NCBI GenBank assembly: GCA_019635415.1
Contig: JAHBZN010000001.1
Coordinates: 806,001-870,000, forward strand
Length of the DNA: 64,000 bases
Direction: 5' to 3'
From: Ramlibacter sp.
Lineage (GTDB): Bacteria > Pseudomonadota > Gammaproteobacteria > Burkholderiales > Burkholderiaceae_C
Every line of letters starts with the position of its first letter. The stretch's first letter is position 1. The position numbers were made by a program, and so were the translations under genes. The notes beneath the pieces are model-generated. The model was not told the DNA's origin, did no database searches, and saw only the letters and a program-made list of their open reading frames with translations. Below, piece after piece: positions 16,966 through 25,680 of this stretch.

Positions 16966-19900
16966 TCAGGAAGTGCGGGCGCGGGCGGCGTCCAGCAGTT
17001 GCAGCAGTCGCGCTTCGTCGCGCGCATCGACCGTGGCGTTGACCTTCTGCTGTCCCGAGGACAGCTCCACGCGCACGGTGCGGCTGGGCGAGCCATCGGG
17101 CAGCGATGGACGTGGCAGGCTTCGGCTTGCGGGCTGTACCAGACCGCCCGAGGCAAAGCCCTGAATGCCTGCCAGCGCGCGTCCGGCCAGTGCCTGCGCC
17201 GGAGCGCTCAGGCTGTTGATGGCCTCGAAGAAGCCCGCGCCGTAGCGAGAGACCGCCTGCCGGTTCACGACGAACTCGCCGGGGGTGAGCATCGCCGGGA
17301 CGGTGTCGGATTTCGAGATGCCGCCGCGCCGGTAGAACTCGCCCTGGTTCTGCTCCATGTAGTCGATCAGCTCGCGCTCCAGGTCTTTGCCGTAGACCAT
17401 CGGTTGCGCCATCGCATAGCGCCATCGCTGCTTGATCTGATCCAGTGCCTGACGCTCATTGGCAGTGAGAGTCTTGCGATCCATCATCGCTGCGAGCGCG
17501 GCCCTGTCCTTTGTGGCGGTAGGACTCCAGATCTGAAACGTTTTCCAGGTCGCGTCCAGACTCCCTCCGAACTTGGTTTGTGACCATCCCAGATACTCGC
17601 GCAGGCCCTGCAAGCCCAACTCGATCATTTTTTCTGCCTCGACCACATCGCGATTTTTCTTCGGCGCGCTCGTCGACTGATCCCCTGTCTGTGCGCGACC
17701 GCCACCGAGCGTCTGTACTGAGCCGCCGCGCGCGAAATGCGCGACACCGCTGGCCAGACGAGAGAGTGCGCCGCTGCCGTACTTCTGCACAGCCGCCTTG
17801 CGGATCACGAAGGCACCGGCATCCAAGGTGCGCGGCACGGTGTCGTGGTGGCCGGAGCCGGGCACCGAGCCACCGCTCATCCGGGGAAAGGCCGGAGCCA
17901 CCGCGCCGCCGTCGGCAAACCGCCGCACGCCACCAACCAGACCGCCAGTGGCATTGGTTTCCACCTTGGTCACGTAGATGGTGTGGGTGCTGGAGGTGTT
18001 GCGCCCGTTGAGGCTGTCGATCTCCGCGCGTACCGCACCGACGTTGCTGGCCACCTGATGCTGCGACTCGGTCTGGATGCGATCCAGGGCCTTGATCATT
18101 CCCTCGACGTTGGTGATCGCCGCCTGCGCCTTCTCGGTCGCCACTTTCAGCTCGAACTGTGCGTTCTGGTCGGCGTAGGCCTTGAGCTTGTCCAGTGCCT
18201 CGCGGGCCTTGGACACATCGGCATCGACCGGCAGCGTCTTGCCTTCCTTGAGCAGCGCCTCGTATTCCTTGAGCTTCTTCTCCGCTTCCTGCAGATCGGC
18301 CTGGATCTGCAGCAGGTATTCCTTCTCGGCCAGCGCCTTGTCCAGATCGGCGATGGCCTTGTCGAAACGCGTGGTGTCGGCGTCGAGGGTGACCTTCAGG
18401 CCATCCTTGAGCTTGGCGGTGATGTCGTCGATCTGACGGGTGGTCTCGGTCAGCGTGCGCTGAATCTCATCGCGTGCGGTGATCGCCGAGCGTGCCGCCG
18501 TCTGGTGCGCCTTCGCTTCGGCATCCAGCGTCTGGTTGAGAATTTCCTCGGACTGGCGGATGCGGTCGATGGCGTCACGCACGCCCTGTTTGCCTTGCGC
18601 GGCCTGCGCATCAGCGTCCTTGGCCTTCTGCGCCAGTTCGGCGCGCAACTGATCGGCCTGCCGCATCAGATCAGCGGCCTGCTGGTATTCCTGCCTGCGG
18701 TAGGCCTCGCGCGACTGCGCTTCGAGCTGCGCGACCTGCGACACCGCCTGCTCGGACTGCTTGCGCGCTTCCTCGCCGCGCTTGGCCTCGTTGGTCTGGC
18801 TGGTGGCCACCTGCGCGGCCATGTCCATCGCCTTCTGCGCGAGCTGGCGGGCAAGTTCCAGTTCCCCATTGGCCAGCGCCCGGCGCGCCTGCTCCTGCAT
18901 CTCGCCGATCTGGCGCTTGCGATCCTCGGTAGCCTCGTACTCCGTCATGCCCTGACGGCGGATGTCGCGGATGCGCTCCTCCGTGGACATCGACAACTGG
19001 CGCTTGGCTTCCTCGATGCGCTGCACTTCGGCCAGATGCCGGTTGGCTTCGGCGTTGAGCGCGTCGATGTGCTGGCGGTACTCGGAGAGCGCCTGCGTCA
19101 AGGTCTGGCGCTTGGTGGCGAGGATGTCGTTCTCGACCCGCTGCACGTTGGCGCGGCGCTCTTCCTCGGTCTGGCCTTGCCGGGCGGCGGCGTCCTTGCG
19201 CGCCTGCGTTTCCTGATCGATCAAGCCCAGCGTCTCGGTCGTGGCCTGACGGCGCAGGGTCGCCTGCTGTGTCAGCGCCTCGGTGAGCAACTGCGTCGAT
19301 TTGGTGATCTTGGCGGTTTCGGATTGTTGGGTGCGTTCCAGTTCCGCCTTCTCCTGCTCGTAGCGGATCTTCACCGCCTGCACCTGCTGCGCGAGGCTGG
19401 CCTCGACGATGGAGGTCAGCCCCTTGTAGGCCTCGGCCATCTTGGCGGTCGCGTCGTTGACCACGCCTTGGGCCTTGCCCACCGCCTGTTCGACCTCGCC
19501 CAGCCGGGACTTGAGCTTTTCCAGCGCGGCGTGGACGGCCTCGATGCCGCGTCCGACCGCTTCCTGCGTGCCCTGGCGCACGGCTTCGAGCCGCTTGGCA
19601 ATCTCCTCGGCGGCGGTCGCGGCGGTGTTCATCGCGCCCTTGGCCGCGTTCGCGCTTTCGGTGGCGTCGGCGTACATCTCGGCGAAGATGCGATTCATCT
19701 CCGCGAGCCGCTGCTCGTGGCGCTTGGTGGCTTCGGCGATGGTGTCGGAGCTGAAGATGGCGGCGAACACCTCCCACTGGAAGCGCAGGTGCTCGATGCC
19801 CTTCATCAGCACCTCGACCATGAAGATGCCCGCCTTGCGGACGATCTCGAACTTCTCCGACAGCCACGTGCCGATCTCCCAGCCGATGATGGCCGCGCCG

Positions 19901-20991
19901 AGCACGCCGAAGCCCACGCGCAGCTTGCCCACCGTGGCGATGGCATTGGAGAGCGACAGGTTCGCTGTCGCCCATGCCGCCGCCGTGGTGCTGGCCGCCG
20001 TAACTGCCGCCGCACCTGCCGTCTGCCACGCGATGATCAGCGCCGGGATCAGGCGGTAGACCAGCACCGCGAGGCCGACCTCGGCGATCCGACCCAGCCA
20101 CTTCATCACCGTGTCCAGGTTCTCCGACAGCCACGTCAGGGCCTCGGCGAGCTTCTTGGTGAAGCCGGTCGATTCGTCGAGTTTGCTGATCCACTGCCCG
20201 AAGGCGTTCGACAGGCGCGTGAAGGCCTGACTGACGGTCACCGGCAACTGCGCGTACTCGGCGGCCAGCTTGTCCTTCTGGCTCATCAAGGCATTCACCA
20301 CCACGTCGGCGGTCAAGCGGCCTTCTTCGGCGAGCTTCCTCAGCCGCCCGATGGGTACGTTCAGGCCGTCGGCCAGTGCCTTGGCCAGACGCGGGCTGTT
20401 CTCGACGACCGAGTTAAATTCCTCGCCGCGCAGCACGCCCGAGGCCAGCGCCTGACCGAACTGCAGCAGGGATGACTGCGCCTCGGTGGCCGATGCGCCG
20501 GAGATGCGCAGCGCCTGCGAGATGCTCTCGGTCAGCGAGAGCGCGTCCTTCTGCTCGCCACCCAGCATCCGCACGGCCTGCTGGAGCTTGCCGTAGAGGG
20601 TGGCCGTCTCCTGGATCGGCACGCCGATGCGCTGCGCGATGGCGAACAGCTCCTTCTGCGCGACCGTGTATTCGCGCTGGCCTGCGGTGGCGAGCTTCAG
20701 GCGCGCGGACATCATGTTCCAAGCGTCGGCGATCTGGACGATCTCCTGCACCTTGCCCGCCGCCCAGTTGAGGGTGAGGAAGGCCAGCAAGTGCGTCTTG
20801 GCCTTGGCGACCTGATCGCCGAAGGCGTTCATCCCGGCCTTGACCTCGGCCATCCCGGCGGCGGCTTTATCGCCTGCGGTCTTGGCGTTCGCGCCAAACT
20901 CGCCAAGGCTGCGCTCGGCCGAATTGATGGCGCGTTTGAGCCCCTCGTCAGCGCCTTCGAGCGCAACAAGGATGGAAATGCGGTTTGCCAT
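16966..20991 (-). CDS. Tail tape measure protein
   Basis: At 1341 residues this is the longest phage gene; such proteins set tail length. The N-terminal third matches the tape-measure N-domain (NMMSARLKLATAGQREYTVAQ, then GEEFNSVVENSPRLAKALADGL). Hydrophobic segments lie around residues 300-370. A long charged coiled-coil region spans roughly 440-1000 (repeats of AQKAKDADAQAAQG type). Two glycine-rich repeats near the C-terminus share a pattern of DTVPRTLDAGAFVIRKAAV and DTVPAMLTPGEFVVNRQAV. It is flanked by the DUF6441-like and minor tail genes. Confidence 0.93.
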   Translation of the reverse strand: MANRISILVALEGADEGLKRAINSAERSLGEFGANAKTAGDKAAAGMAEVKAGMNAFGDQVAKAKTHLLAFLTLNWAAGKVQEIVQIADAWNMMSARLKLATAGQREYTVAQKELFAIAQRIGVPIQETATLYGKLQQAVRMLGGEQKDALSLTESISQALRISGASATEAQSSLLQFGQALASGVLRGEEFNSVVENSPRLAKALADGLNVPIGRLRKLAEEGRLTADVVVNALMSQKDKLAAEYAQLPVTVSQAFTRLSNAFGQWISKLDESTGFTKKLAEALTWLSENLDTVMKWLGRIAEVGLAVLVYRLIPALIIAWQTAGAAAVTAASTTAAAWATANLSLSNAIATVGKLRVGFGVLGAAIIGWEIGTWLSEKFEIVRKAGIFMVEVLMKGIEHLRFQWEVFAAIFSSDTIAEATKRHEQRLAEMNRIFAEMYADATESANAAKGAMNTAATAAEEIAKRLEAVRQGTQEAVGRGIEAVHAALEKLKSRLGEVEQAVGKAQGVVNDATAKMAEAYKGLTSIVEASLAQQVQAVKIRYEQEKAELERTQQSETAKITKSTQLLTEALTQQATLRRQATTETLGLIDQETQARKDAAARQGQTEEERRANVQRVENDILATKRQTLTQALSEYRQHIDALNAEANRHLAEVQRIEEAKRQLSMSTEERIRDIRRQGMTEYEATEDRKRQIGEMQEQARRALANGELELARQLAQKAMDMAAQVATSQTNEAKRGEEARKQSEQAVSQVAQLEAQSREAYRRQEYQQAADLMRQADQLRAELAQKAKDADAQAAQGKQGVRDAIDRIRQSEEILNQTLDAEAKAHQTAARSAITARDEIQRTLTETTRQIDDITAKLKDGLKVTLDADTTRFDKAIADLDKALAEKEYLLQIQADLQEAEKKLKEYEALLKEGKTLPVDADVSKAREALDKLKAYADQNAQFELKVATEKAQAAITNVEGMIKALDRIQTESQHQVASNVGAVRAEIDSLNGRNTSSTHTIYVTKVETNATGGLVGGVRRFADGGAVAPAFPRMSGGSVPGSGHHDTVPRTLDAGAFVIRKAAVQKYGSGALSRLASGVAHFARGGSVQTLGGGRAQTGDQSTSAPKKNRDVVEAEKMIELGLQGLREYLGWSQTKFGGSLDATWKTFQIWSPTATKDRAALAAMMDRKTLTANERQALDQIKQRWRYAMAQPMVYGKDLERELIDYMEQNQGEFYRRGGISKSDTVPAMLTPGEFVVNRQAVSRYGAGFFEAINSLSAPAQALAGRALAGIQGFASGGLVQPASRSLPRPSLPDGSPSRTVRVELSSGQQKVNATVDARDEARLLQLLDAARARTS

Positions 20992-20992
20992 T

Positions 20993-21637
20993 TCAGTCCA
21001 CCAGCCGCAACTGCTTCTCGATCCGTGCAGAGAGGCGCGGGATGCGACCGGCGACGATGCGCTCGACGTTCAGCCGCTTCTTGAGCTGCACGCGCGGCAC
21101 CAGCACGGCGATGGGCACGTCCGCGCCGCGCTTGAGGCGCTTGAGCGCTGAAGCCTTGCGGTAGCGGCGCTTGAAGCCCGACAGTGGCCGGTCGTGTTCC
21201 TTGATGTTCTCGGCCATCAGCACGATGTTCCCCTTGGCGTTCTTGATGAAATAGGCATTGCCGCCGCGCATTAGCTCGGCGATCTGCGCCTTGAAGCGTT
21301 TGCGGCCGACACGTCCGTGCAGCGGGATCAGCATCCGGCCGCCGATGACGCCGCCCCGCTCGTGAATACCCGACCACGGGATGCGCGAGCCGACGTAGAG
21401 CGCGGGCAGCCGACTCCGATCCTTGTCCAGCACCTTGGCGGTGAAGCCCTTGACGAAGGATTTCTTGACCACCGCCATCTGGCCCGCGACATGGCTGCGC
21501 AAGTCCTGCTTGAGTTCGGCGGCCTCACTGGCGATGCCACGTGCGACCGCCTTCTGCACTTTCTCGCGGAACTCGCCGCCCCAGCGGCGCAACTGCGCCT
21601 GCGCTGCTTTGCTATCGATGCGAACCGAGATGCGCAT
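20993..21637 (-). CDS. DUF6441-like phage minor tail protein
   Basis: The product has 214 basic residues with an N-terminal helix (SKAAQAQLRRWGGEFREKVQKA), a central WSGIHERGGVIGG motif, and a lysine/arginine-rich C-terminus. It resembles DUF6441 proteins, found between the tail chaperone and tape measure genes of lambdoid siphophages (family name from memory). Its start lies within the last 26 bases of the frameshifted chaperone reading frame. Confidence 0.7.
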   Translation of the reverse strand: MRISVRIDSKAAQAQLRRWGGEFREKVQKAVARGIASEAAELKQDLRSHVAGQMAVVKKSFVKGFTAKVLDKDRSRLPALYVGSRIPWSGIHERGGVIGGRMLIPLHGRVGRKRFKAQIAELMRGGNAYFIKNAKGNIVLMAENIKEHDRPLSGFKRRYRKASALKRLKRGADVPIAVLVPRVQLKKRLNVERIVAGRIPRLSARIEKQLRLVD

Positions 21638-21913
21638 GGTCTTGGAGCCTGTCGAGGGTCTGGTCGAGGTGACGTGGATCGCCGCGTGCGCCGATGGCGA
21701 TCAGCGAGAGCAGCCGCGCATCGCGCGCCGCGTCCTCCCGCACGGTGGCGGCAGCGAAGCCGCGCACCTGCGCCAGGGTGTAGTCGAGGATGTCCGGCAA
21801 CCGGTGGCCGTGGGCGATCAGGTGCTGGACGGTGCCAAACCACCCATCGCCCCAGCCGCCACGGTGCTCGTCCGTGCGATCAGCCCGTCGAGCCGGGGCA
21901 TCACCGTCCGGGT
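21612..21913 (-). CDS. Frameshift extension of the tail assembly chaperone (gpT-like)
   Basis: This frame is open from the slip site at 21914-21920 to a stop at 21612. Read in continuity it gives GGWGDGWFGTVQHLIAHGHR and then LPDILDYTLAQVRGFAAATV, a convincing protein sequence that begins well upstream of the first ATG in this frame (21800). A -1 shift after codon 101 of the upstream gene would give a 201-residue fusion with a 100-residue C-terminal extension, like lambda gpG-T. Independent start at 21800 is the alternative. Confidence 0.75.
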
Positions 21914-22216
21914 AAAAAAATCGGCGTTGACCTCGATCACCTTGGCCGCCAGCAGGATGGCCTCGTCGGCGGCCAGCTCATCGACCCACGCGCGCGGTTT
22001 GCCGACGGCAATCGACACTGCCGTCAGCAGGTCGTCGCCGCGCTCGCCGAACAGCGCCAGCCAGTCGATACCATCGCCGCCGATCTGCTGCATCACCGGG
22101 GTGATGGCGCGCAGGAAGGCGGGCATCTGGCCGACCTTGAGCGGCTTGATGGCCAGCGGCTCGCCGTCGATGACCAGTTCCACCGCCTGCGGGATGAGGG
22201 TTTCCAGATCGCTCAT
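21818..22216 (-). CDS. Tail assembly chaperone, frame-0 product (DUF6631-like)
   Basis: This 132-residue protein (MSDLETLIPQAVELVIDGEP, then KPLKVGQMPAFLRAITPVMQ) is the gpG-like first part of a tail chaperone pair that coats the tape measure during assembly. ATG 22216 is preceded by GGGGA; an upstream in-frame start at 22231 is possible. It lies between the tail tube and tape measure side genes. A T TTT TTT heptamer in codons 99-101 allows a -1 shift into the downstream frame. Confidence 0.8.
   Translation of the reverse strand: MSDLETLIPQAVELVIDGEPLAIKPLKVGQMPAFLRAITPVMQQIGGDGIDWLALFGERGDDLLTAVSIAVGKPRAWVDELAADEAILLAAKVIEVNADFFTRTVMPRLDGLIARTSTVAAGAMGGLAPSST
21914..21920 (-). promoter_or_regulatory. 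Probable -1 programmed frameshift site (T TTT TTT)
   Basis: On the minus strand seven T residues fall in X XXY YYZ register with the chaperone frame (GAT TTT TTT ACC). After a slip the next codon is TAC and the new frame has no stop for 100 codons. The position in a tail-chaperone gene, between tail tube and tape measure genes, matches the classic conserved frameshift of siphophages. Confidence 0.8.
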
Positions 22217-22227
22217 GGCAGTCCCCA

Positions 22228-22980
22228 TCACAGTTGCACGATGCGGCCGAACTGGCCGAGCACCGCGTCATAGGGTTTGGTGGTGTCGGCCAGGAGCGAG
22301 CCTTCCAGCTCGAACTTGTTGTACTCGTCCGAGATGAAGGAGATTTCCTTCAGCGGGTCGAAGGCGACGCGGTACAGCTCGACCAGCACCTTGGCGTTGC
22401 CCTGCGCGGTGTTGACGCCTTCCAGGCGCAGAAACCGCTCGGGCAGCGCCTGCGTGAAGATGCCGATCTCGGTGGCGACGCCGTAGCTGTAGGCCGCCTT
22501 GAACGGCGCGGTGAAGCCGGTGGTATCCAGAAACTGGAGGGCACCGAAATCAGTGTCTGCCGTGTAGTGCGTACCTGCGGTCAGCGTGGCGGGCGTGCCT
22601 GCCGAATCGGTCACCACCAGCGCCGACACCTTGGGGTGGGCGAGGAAGTAGCGGTCGCCGACGACGGGCGTGGCACCGCCGATGGGTTCCGCAGTCACCG
22701 TGCCGGTGCTGCCGGTGACGTGGTTGCCGTACAGCGCCAGGGCGAGGTTTTCCTTGGTGAACTCCTCGATGGTGAGGTTCACGGTGGCCGACTTCTGCTT
22801 GACCATCCGGTGATCCAGCGAGCGCTGGCCGGTCTGGCTCTCGTAGTGCTCCAGCACGTCGGTCTTGAGCGAGAGCTTCAACTCGGCGACGTTGCCGGGC
22901 GAGCGCACTTCGATGGGCAGGCCGTCAATGTCGCGCTTGCCGAGGAAGACGCGGCCCTGAAAACTGGCGTAGGTGCTCAT
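22228..22980 (-). CDS. Major tail tube protein
   Basis: The 250-residue product begins MSTYASFQGRVFLGKRDIDG and has alternating beta strands (EVRSPGNVAELKLSLKTDVLE, ATVNLTIEEFTKENLALALY) as in tube proteins forming stacked hexamer rings. It precedes the chaperone gene by a few bases and its start overlaps the previous stop by ATGA. No sheath gene accompanies it, so the tail is probably non-contractile. Confidence 0.8.
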   Translation of the reverse strand: MSTYASFQGRVFLGKRDIDGLPIEVRSPGNVAELKLSLKTDVLEHYESQTGQRSLDHRMVKQKSATVNLTIEEFTKENLALALYGNHVTGSTGTVTAEPIGGATPVVGDRYFLAHPKVSALVVTDSAGTPATLTAGTHYTADTDFGALQFLDTTGFTAPFKAAYSYGVATEIGIFTQALPERFLRLEGVNTAQGNAKVLVELYRVAFDPLKEISFISDEYNKFELEGSLLADTTKPYDAVLGQFGRIVQL

Positions 22981-23189
22981 GATTTGGATTCCTTGCGTTG
23001 GGTGGGAGTGGGTTTGGCTTCGATGGGAGCGCTGTCGCCTTGCGGTGGCGGCTCGGGCTGGCGGGCGATGCCATTGGCGATGAGCCAGTCGGCAGTGCTG
23101 CCATCCACATCGAGCCGTTCGCCCGCCTTGTGGGGTTTGCCTGCGTGGGTGTGCGGGTGGGTCAGAACGATGGAAGTCATGGGTGTCAT
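22977..23189 (-). CDS. Small phage protein (DUF7210-like)
   Basis: The product has up to 70 residues, with VLTHPHTHAGKPHKAGERLD and ADWLIANGIARQ, followed by a low-complexity proline/glutamine tail. The pattern fits short phage proteins of the FluMu or DUF7210 type that lie between connector and tail tube genes. Two starts are possible: 23189 overlaps the previous stop by ATGA, while 23180 has AAGGG about 10 bases upstream. Function unknown. Confidence 0.6.
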   Translation of the reverse strand: MTPMTSIVLTHPHTHAGKPHKAGERLDVDGSTADWLIANGIARQPEPPPQGDSAPIEAKPTPTQRKESKS

Positions 23190-23632
23190 CCCTTGATTGA
23201 GAGGTCGGTGTCGAGCGTTCGGTAGGTGATCTCGTAGCGCGCCGGGATCGAGGCTGCGACCGCGTCGGCGTCCTCGACATCCCACTCGCATTCCTGCTCG
23301 CGGATGCCCAGGCACAAGCCACCCAGATTCCGGTCGGCCAGCAGCGCGGCGTGAGCGGCGGTCAGCAGCCGGTCGGCTTCTGTCTCCGGAATCGCGGGCG
23401 GCACCGCGCGTGCCAGCGCGACGAGGCGCACGATCAGTTCACGCGTGACGCGGTCGTTGGCGCGCTCGGTGATGGATTCGGACTCGGGGAACACCACCAG
23501 CGCCGGGCATTGCTCCCGGCTGATGGCCACCGTGGGCGAGCGGTGCAGCGTGGCCCCGAGCGATTCCACCGGCGTGCGGACGGCCGTCATCACCGCGAGC
23601 AGAATCTGTTCGCGGATCGAGTTGCCGGACAC
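23186..23632 (-). CDS. Putative tail terminator (gpU-like)
   Basis: This 148-residue protein starts with GTG (SGNSIREQILLAVMTAVRT) and has the helix-then-beta pattern of tail completion/terminator proteins: PALVVFPESESITERANDRVTR, then RYEITYRTLDTDLS at the end. It sits between the connector-like gene and the tail tube gene, the expected place for gpU-type proteins. Assignment rests on synteny and general pattern. Confidence 0.6.
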   Translation of the reverse strand: MSGNSIREQILLAVMTAVRTPVESLGATLHRSPTVAISREQCPALVVFPESESITERANDRVTRELIVRLVALARAVPPAIPETEADRLLTAAHAALLADRNLGGLCLGIREQECEWDVEDADAVAASIPARYEITYRTLDTDLSIKG

Positions 23633-23635
23633 GGG

Positions 23636-23938
23636 TCAGAGCCTTGTGAGCTTGGCGCGCATCTCCGAGCCGTCGCCCACGGCCCGGATGTCGCGCACCT
23701 GATAGATCACGTTGCCGATCTCCACCGTGTCGCGCGGGGCCAGACCCATAAACACCGACGCCGGATACGAAATCTGGTGATCGGTGGTCGAGGCCAGCCC
23801 ATCGAATACGGTGTCGTCCGGCGCGGCGAAGCCCACTGGATGCTGCTGGGCGGGACTGCCATCCGACGGTTGCCAGCGGCACTCCCTGAGCAGCCCGGCG
23901 TTGCCCGCTGAGGCGTAGATCTGTTCCACGATGCCCAT
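23636..23938 (-). CDS. Putative head-tail joining protein (gpFII-like)
   Basis: The product has 100 residues, with MGIVEQIYASAGNAGLLREC and later DTVEIGNVIYQVRDIRAVGD. Small beta-barrel head-tail adaptors lie directly after the capsid gene in lambda-like phages, as here; its start shares one base with the capsid stop (TGATG). The fold is inferred, not proven. Confidence 0.6.
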   Translation of the reverse strand: MGIVEQIYASAGNAGLLRECRWQPSDGSPAQQHPVGFAAPDDTVFDGLASTTDHQISYPASVFMGLAPRDTVEIGNVIYQVRDIRAVGDGSEMRAKLTRL

Positions 23939-24942
23939 CACGCCACCGTTAGCTTGACCAACACGCCGGGGCGATGGCACATCGGCAACGGGTTGGACTG
24001 CGTGTGCAGGTCGGTGCCCCGGTCGAACTTGCGTGGCTCCTGCTTGGCGTACAGCGGCTGGCCAACCGTGTTGACGGTCTCGTTGAAGTCCGCCGGTGCG
24101 AAGTAGGTGCCGAAGGTGTCGATGGTGCCCAGCGGGAAGGCGTGGGCCTCACCGGCAGCGATGAAGCGGCGGGCGGTGCCGCTGGCATCGGTGGCCTGAC
24201 CACGGTACTCCTCGAAGGTGATGCCGCCGTAGGTGAAACCGCGACGCACATCGTTGATGAGGATGGCCCCGTTCTGCCAGTTCTCGAACGCCTTCTCGAC
24301 CTTGGCGTGACCGGTGAGCGCAGCGAAGAACTCCGCCGAACACAGGCAATGGACGCCGTTCATGAACTCGCCCTTGAGGTTCTCCTCGATGGTCGCCAGC
24401 ACCGTGGTGCATTTGGCTTTGACGTTGGTTCCCGCCGTGCCCAACTCGAAGGCCACGGTCTGCTGGGCGATCTCGAAGGCATCGAACAGGTCGTAGAGCA
24501 CCGAGCCATCGGCATCGAGGATCACGCCCTTGAGCGCGCCGACGCGCAGGTGCTCCAAGGTGATCGCGTGCTTGTTGCGCATCGTCTCCAGATGGCGCGC
24601 GACGACGCCCGCGACCGTCTCGGTTTCGGTTTCCGAACCGAAGGCGCGGATGCCTTGCACTTCCTCGGGCAGCACCACGTCGTCGTGCGGGATGTGCGGC
24701 ACGACGAAGGAACGCAGCTTGCGCTTGCCGCGCACGCCGACCGTGCCGGGCGAGCCCGGCGGCAGCGTGGGCAACAGGTTGAGCACGCCGTTCATTTCCT
24801 CGACGACGATCTGGCGCTGGCGCACCGGCTTGGGCGGCATCAGGTTCAGTTCTTCCAAACGGCCGTAGCGGTTGGGCAGGATGTTGATGGCGACGGTCAG
24901 CGCGGCCATCGAGAAGGCGGGATTGCTGAAGGGGTTGTTCAT
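23938..24942 (-). CDS. Major capsid protein (lambda gpE family)
   Basis: This 334-residue protein (MNNPFSNPAFSMAALTVAIN) shows the gpE-family pattern: N-terminal NILPNRYGRLEELNLMP, a central helix followed by AFELGTAG, and a C-terminal segment GEAHAFPLGTIDTFGTYFAP. It forms the HK97-fold shell. It follows the decoration protein gene by 2 bases. Length fits the family. Confidence 0.9.
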   Translation of the reverse strand: MNNPFSNPAFSMAALTVAINILPNRYGRLEELNLMPPKPVRQRQIVVEEMNGVLNLLPTLPPGSPGTVGVRGKRKLRSFVVPHIPHDDVVLPEEVQGIRAFGSETETETVAGVVARHLETMRNKHAITLEHLRVGALKGVILDADGSVLYDLFDAFEIAQQTVAFELGTAGTNVKAKCTTVLATIEENLKGEFMNGVHCLCSAEFFAALTGHAKVEKAFENWQNGAILINDVRRGFTYGGITFEEYRGQATDASGTARRFIAAGEAHAFPLGTIDTFGTYFAPADFNETVNTVGQPLYAKQEPRKFDRGTDLHTQSNPLPMCHRPGVLVKLTVA

Positions 24943-24944
24943 GG

Positions 24945-25322
24945 TCAGGCTCCTTGACGGACGAGGACGCCCAGCGCCTTGAGCTGCGCAATGGCGGTGA
25001 GTTGTTCGGCGGTGGTGATGGCATCGGGCCACGCGAGCGCGTGATGGGCGACGACGGCGTGGCGCGCGACGACGAGGCCGTCATCGCGGTCGATCAAGGT
25101 GGCATCGCAGGCTTGCAGCAGCACGCCTGCGGCGACCTGCGTGCCGTCCTCGGCGGACGGGTCGATCTGCTTGTATTTGCCACTGGCGGTGACGATGCCA
25201 AGCACCGTGCCCAGCGGCAGGTTTTGACCCGATGCGACCGTGACGCGGTCGCGCGAGTAGAGGTTGGGTGCTTCGTACTTGAGCAGGTCGCCCAGGTTCA
25301 GGGGTTCGGCGAGAACGGACAT
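24945..25322 (-). CDS. Head decoration protein (lambda gpD-like)
   Basis: This 125-residue protein (MSVLAEPLNLGDLLKYEAPN, then SGQNLPLGTVLGIVT and GVLLQACDAT) matches decoration proteins that bind as trimers on the expanded capsid. It lies between the protease/scaffold gene and the capsid gene, the canonical D position. Confidence 0.85.
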   Translation of the reverse strand: MSVLAEPLNLGDLLKYEAPNLYSRDRVTVASGQNLPLGTVLGIVTASGKYKQIDPSAEDGTQVAAGVLLQACDATLIDRDDGLVVARHAVVAHHALAWPDAITTAEQLTAIAQLKALGVLVRQGA

Positions 25323-25323
25323 T

Positions 25324-25680
25324 TCAGATCTCCTTCTTGAAGGCGGTGGATTGCGCCGCGATCTGCTTTGCTGCATCGATCAGCGGATTGCTGGCCGCAG
25401 GGCGAACGGCATCGGGTGTGATGCGACTGGTGATTTCGGGACTGGCGTCGGCCTGCGCGGCCAGGAGCTGGCTGCGCACCTGGGCGGGCGAGGCCTGCGC
25501 TTCGAGGAAGCCCGCGATCAGGTCGGTGCGTCCGGCCAGAGTGCAGGTCTGGGCGATTTCGACGGCGTCGGCCACGGTCATTGCCGTGGCGGTGGAGGCG
25601 GCGGTGGAGGGTTGAGGAGGATTGCCAGCAGGATCAGCAAGAGGCCGATCAAGAGCAGCGGGGTCGGTTCGATCATTCAT
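25324..25680 (-). CDS. Nested scaffold protein (lambda Nu3-like), internal start
   Basis: An in-frame ATG at 25680 (MNDRTDPAALDRPLADPAGN) is preceded by GGAG six bases upstream. The resulting 118-residue protein is helical, alanine-rich and ends AKQIAAQSTAFKKEI, as expected for a scaffold that is later cleaved or expelled. Lambda makes Nu3 from an internal start in C in the same arrangement. Expression from the internal start is inferred. Confidence 0.7.
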   Translation of the reverse strand: MNDRTDPAALDRPLADPAGNPPQPSTAASTATAMTVADAVEIAQTCTLAGRTDLIAGFLEAQASPAQVRSQLLAAQADASPEITSRITPDAVRPAASNPLIDAAKQIAAQSTAFKKEI

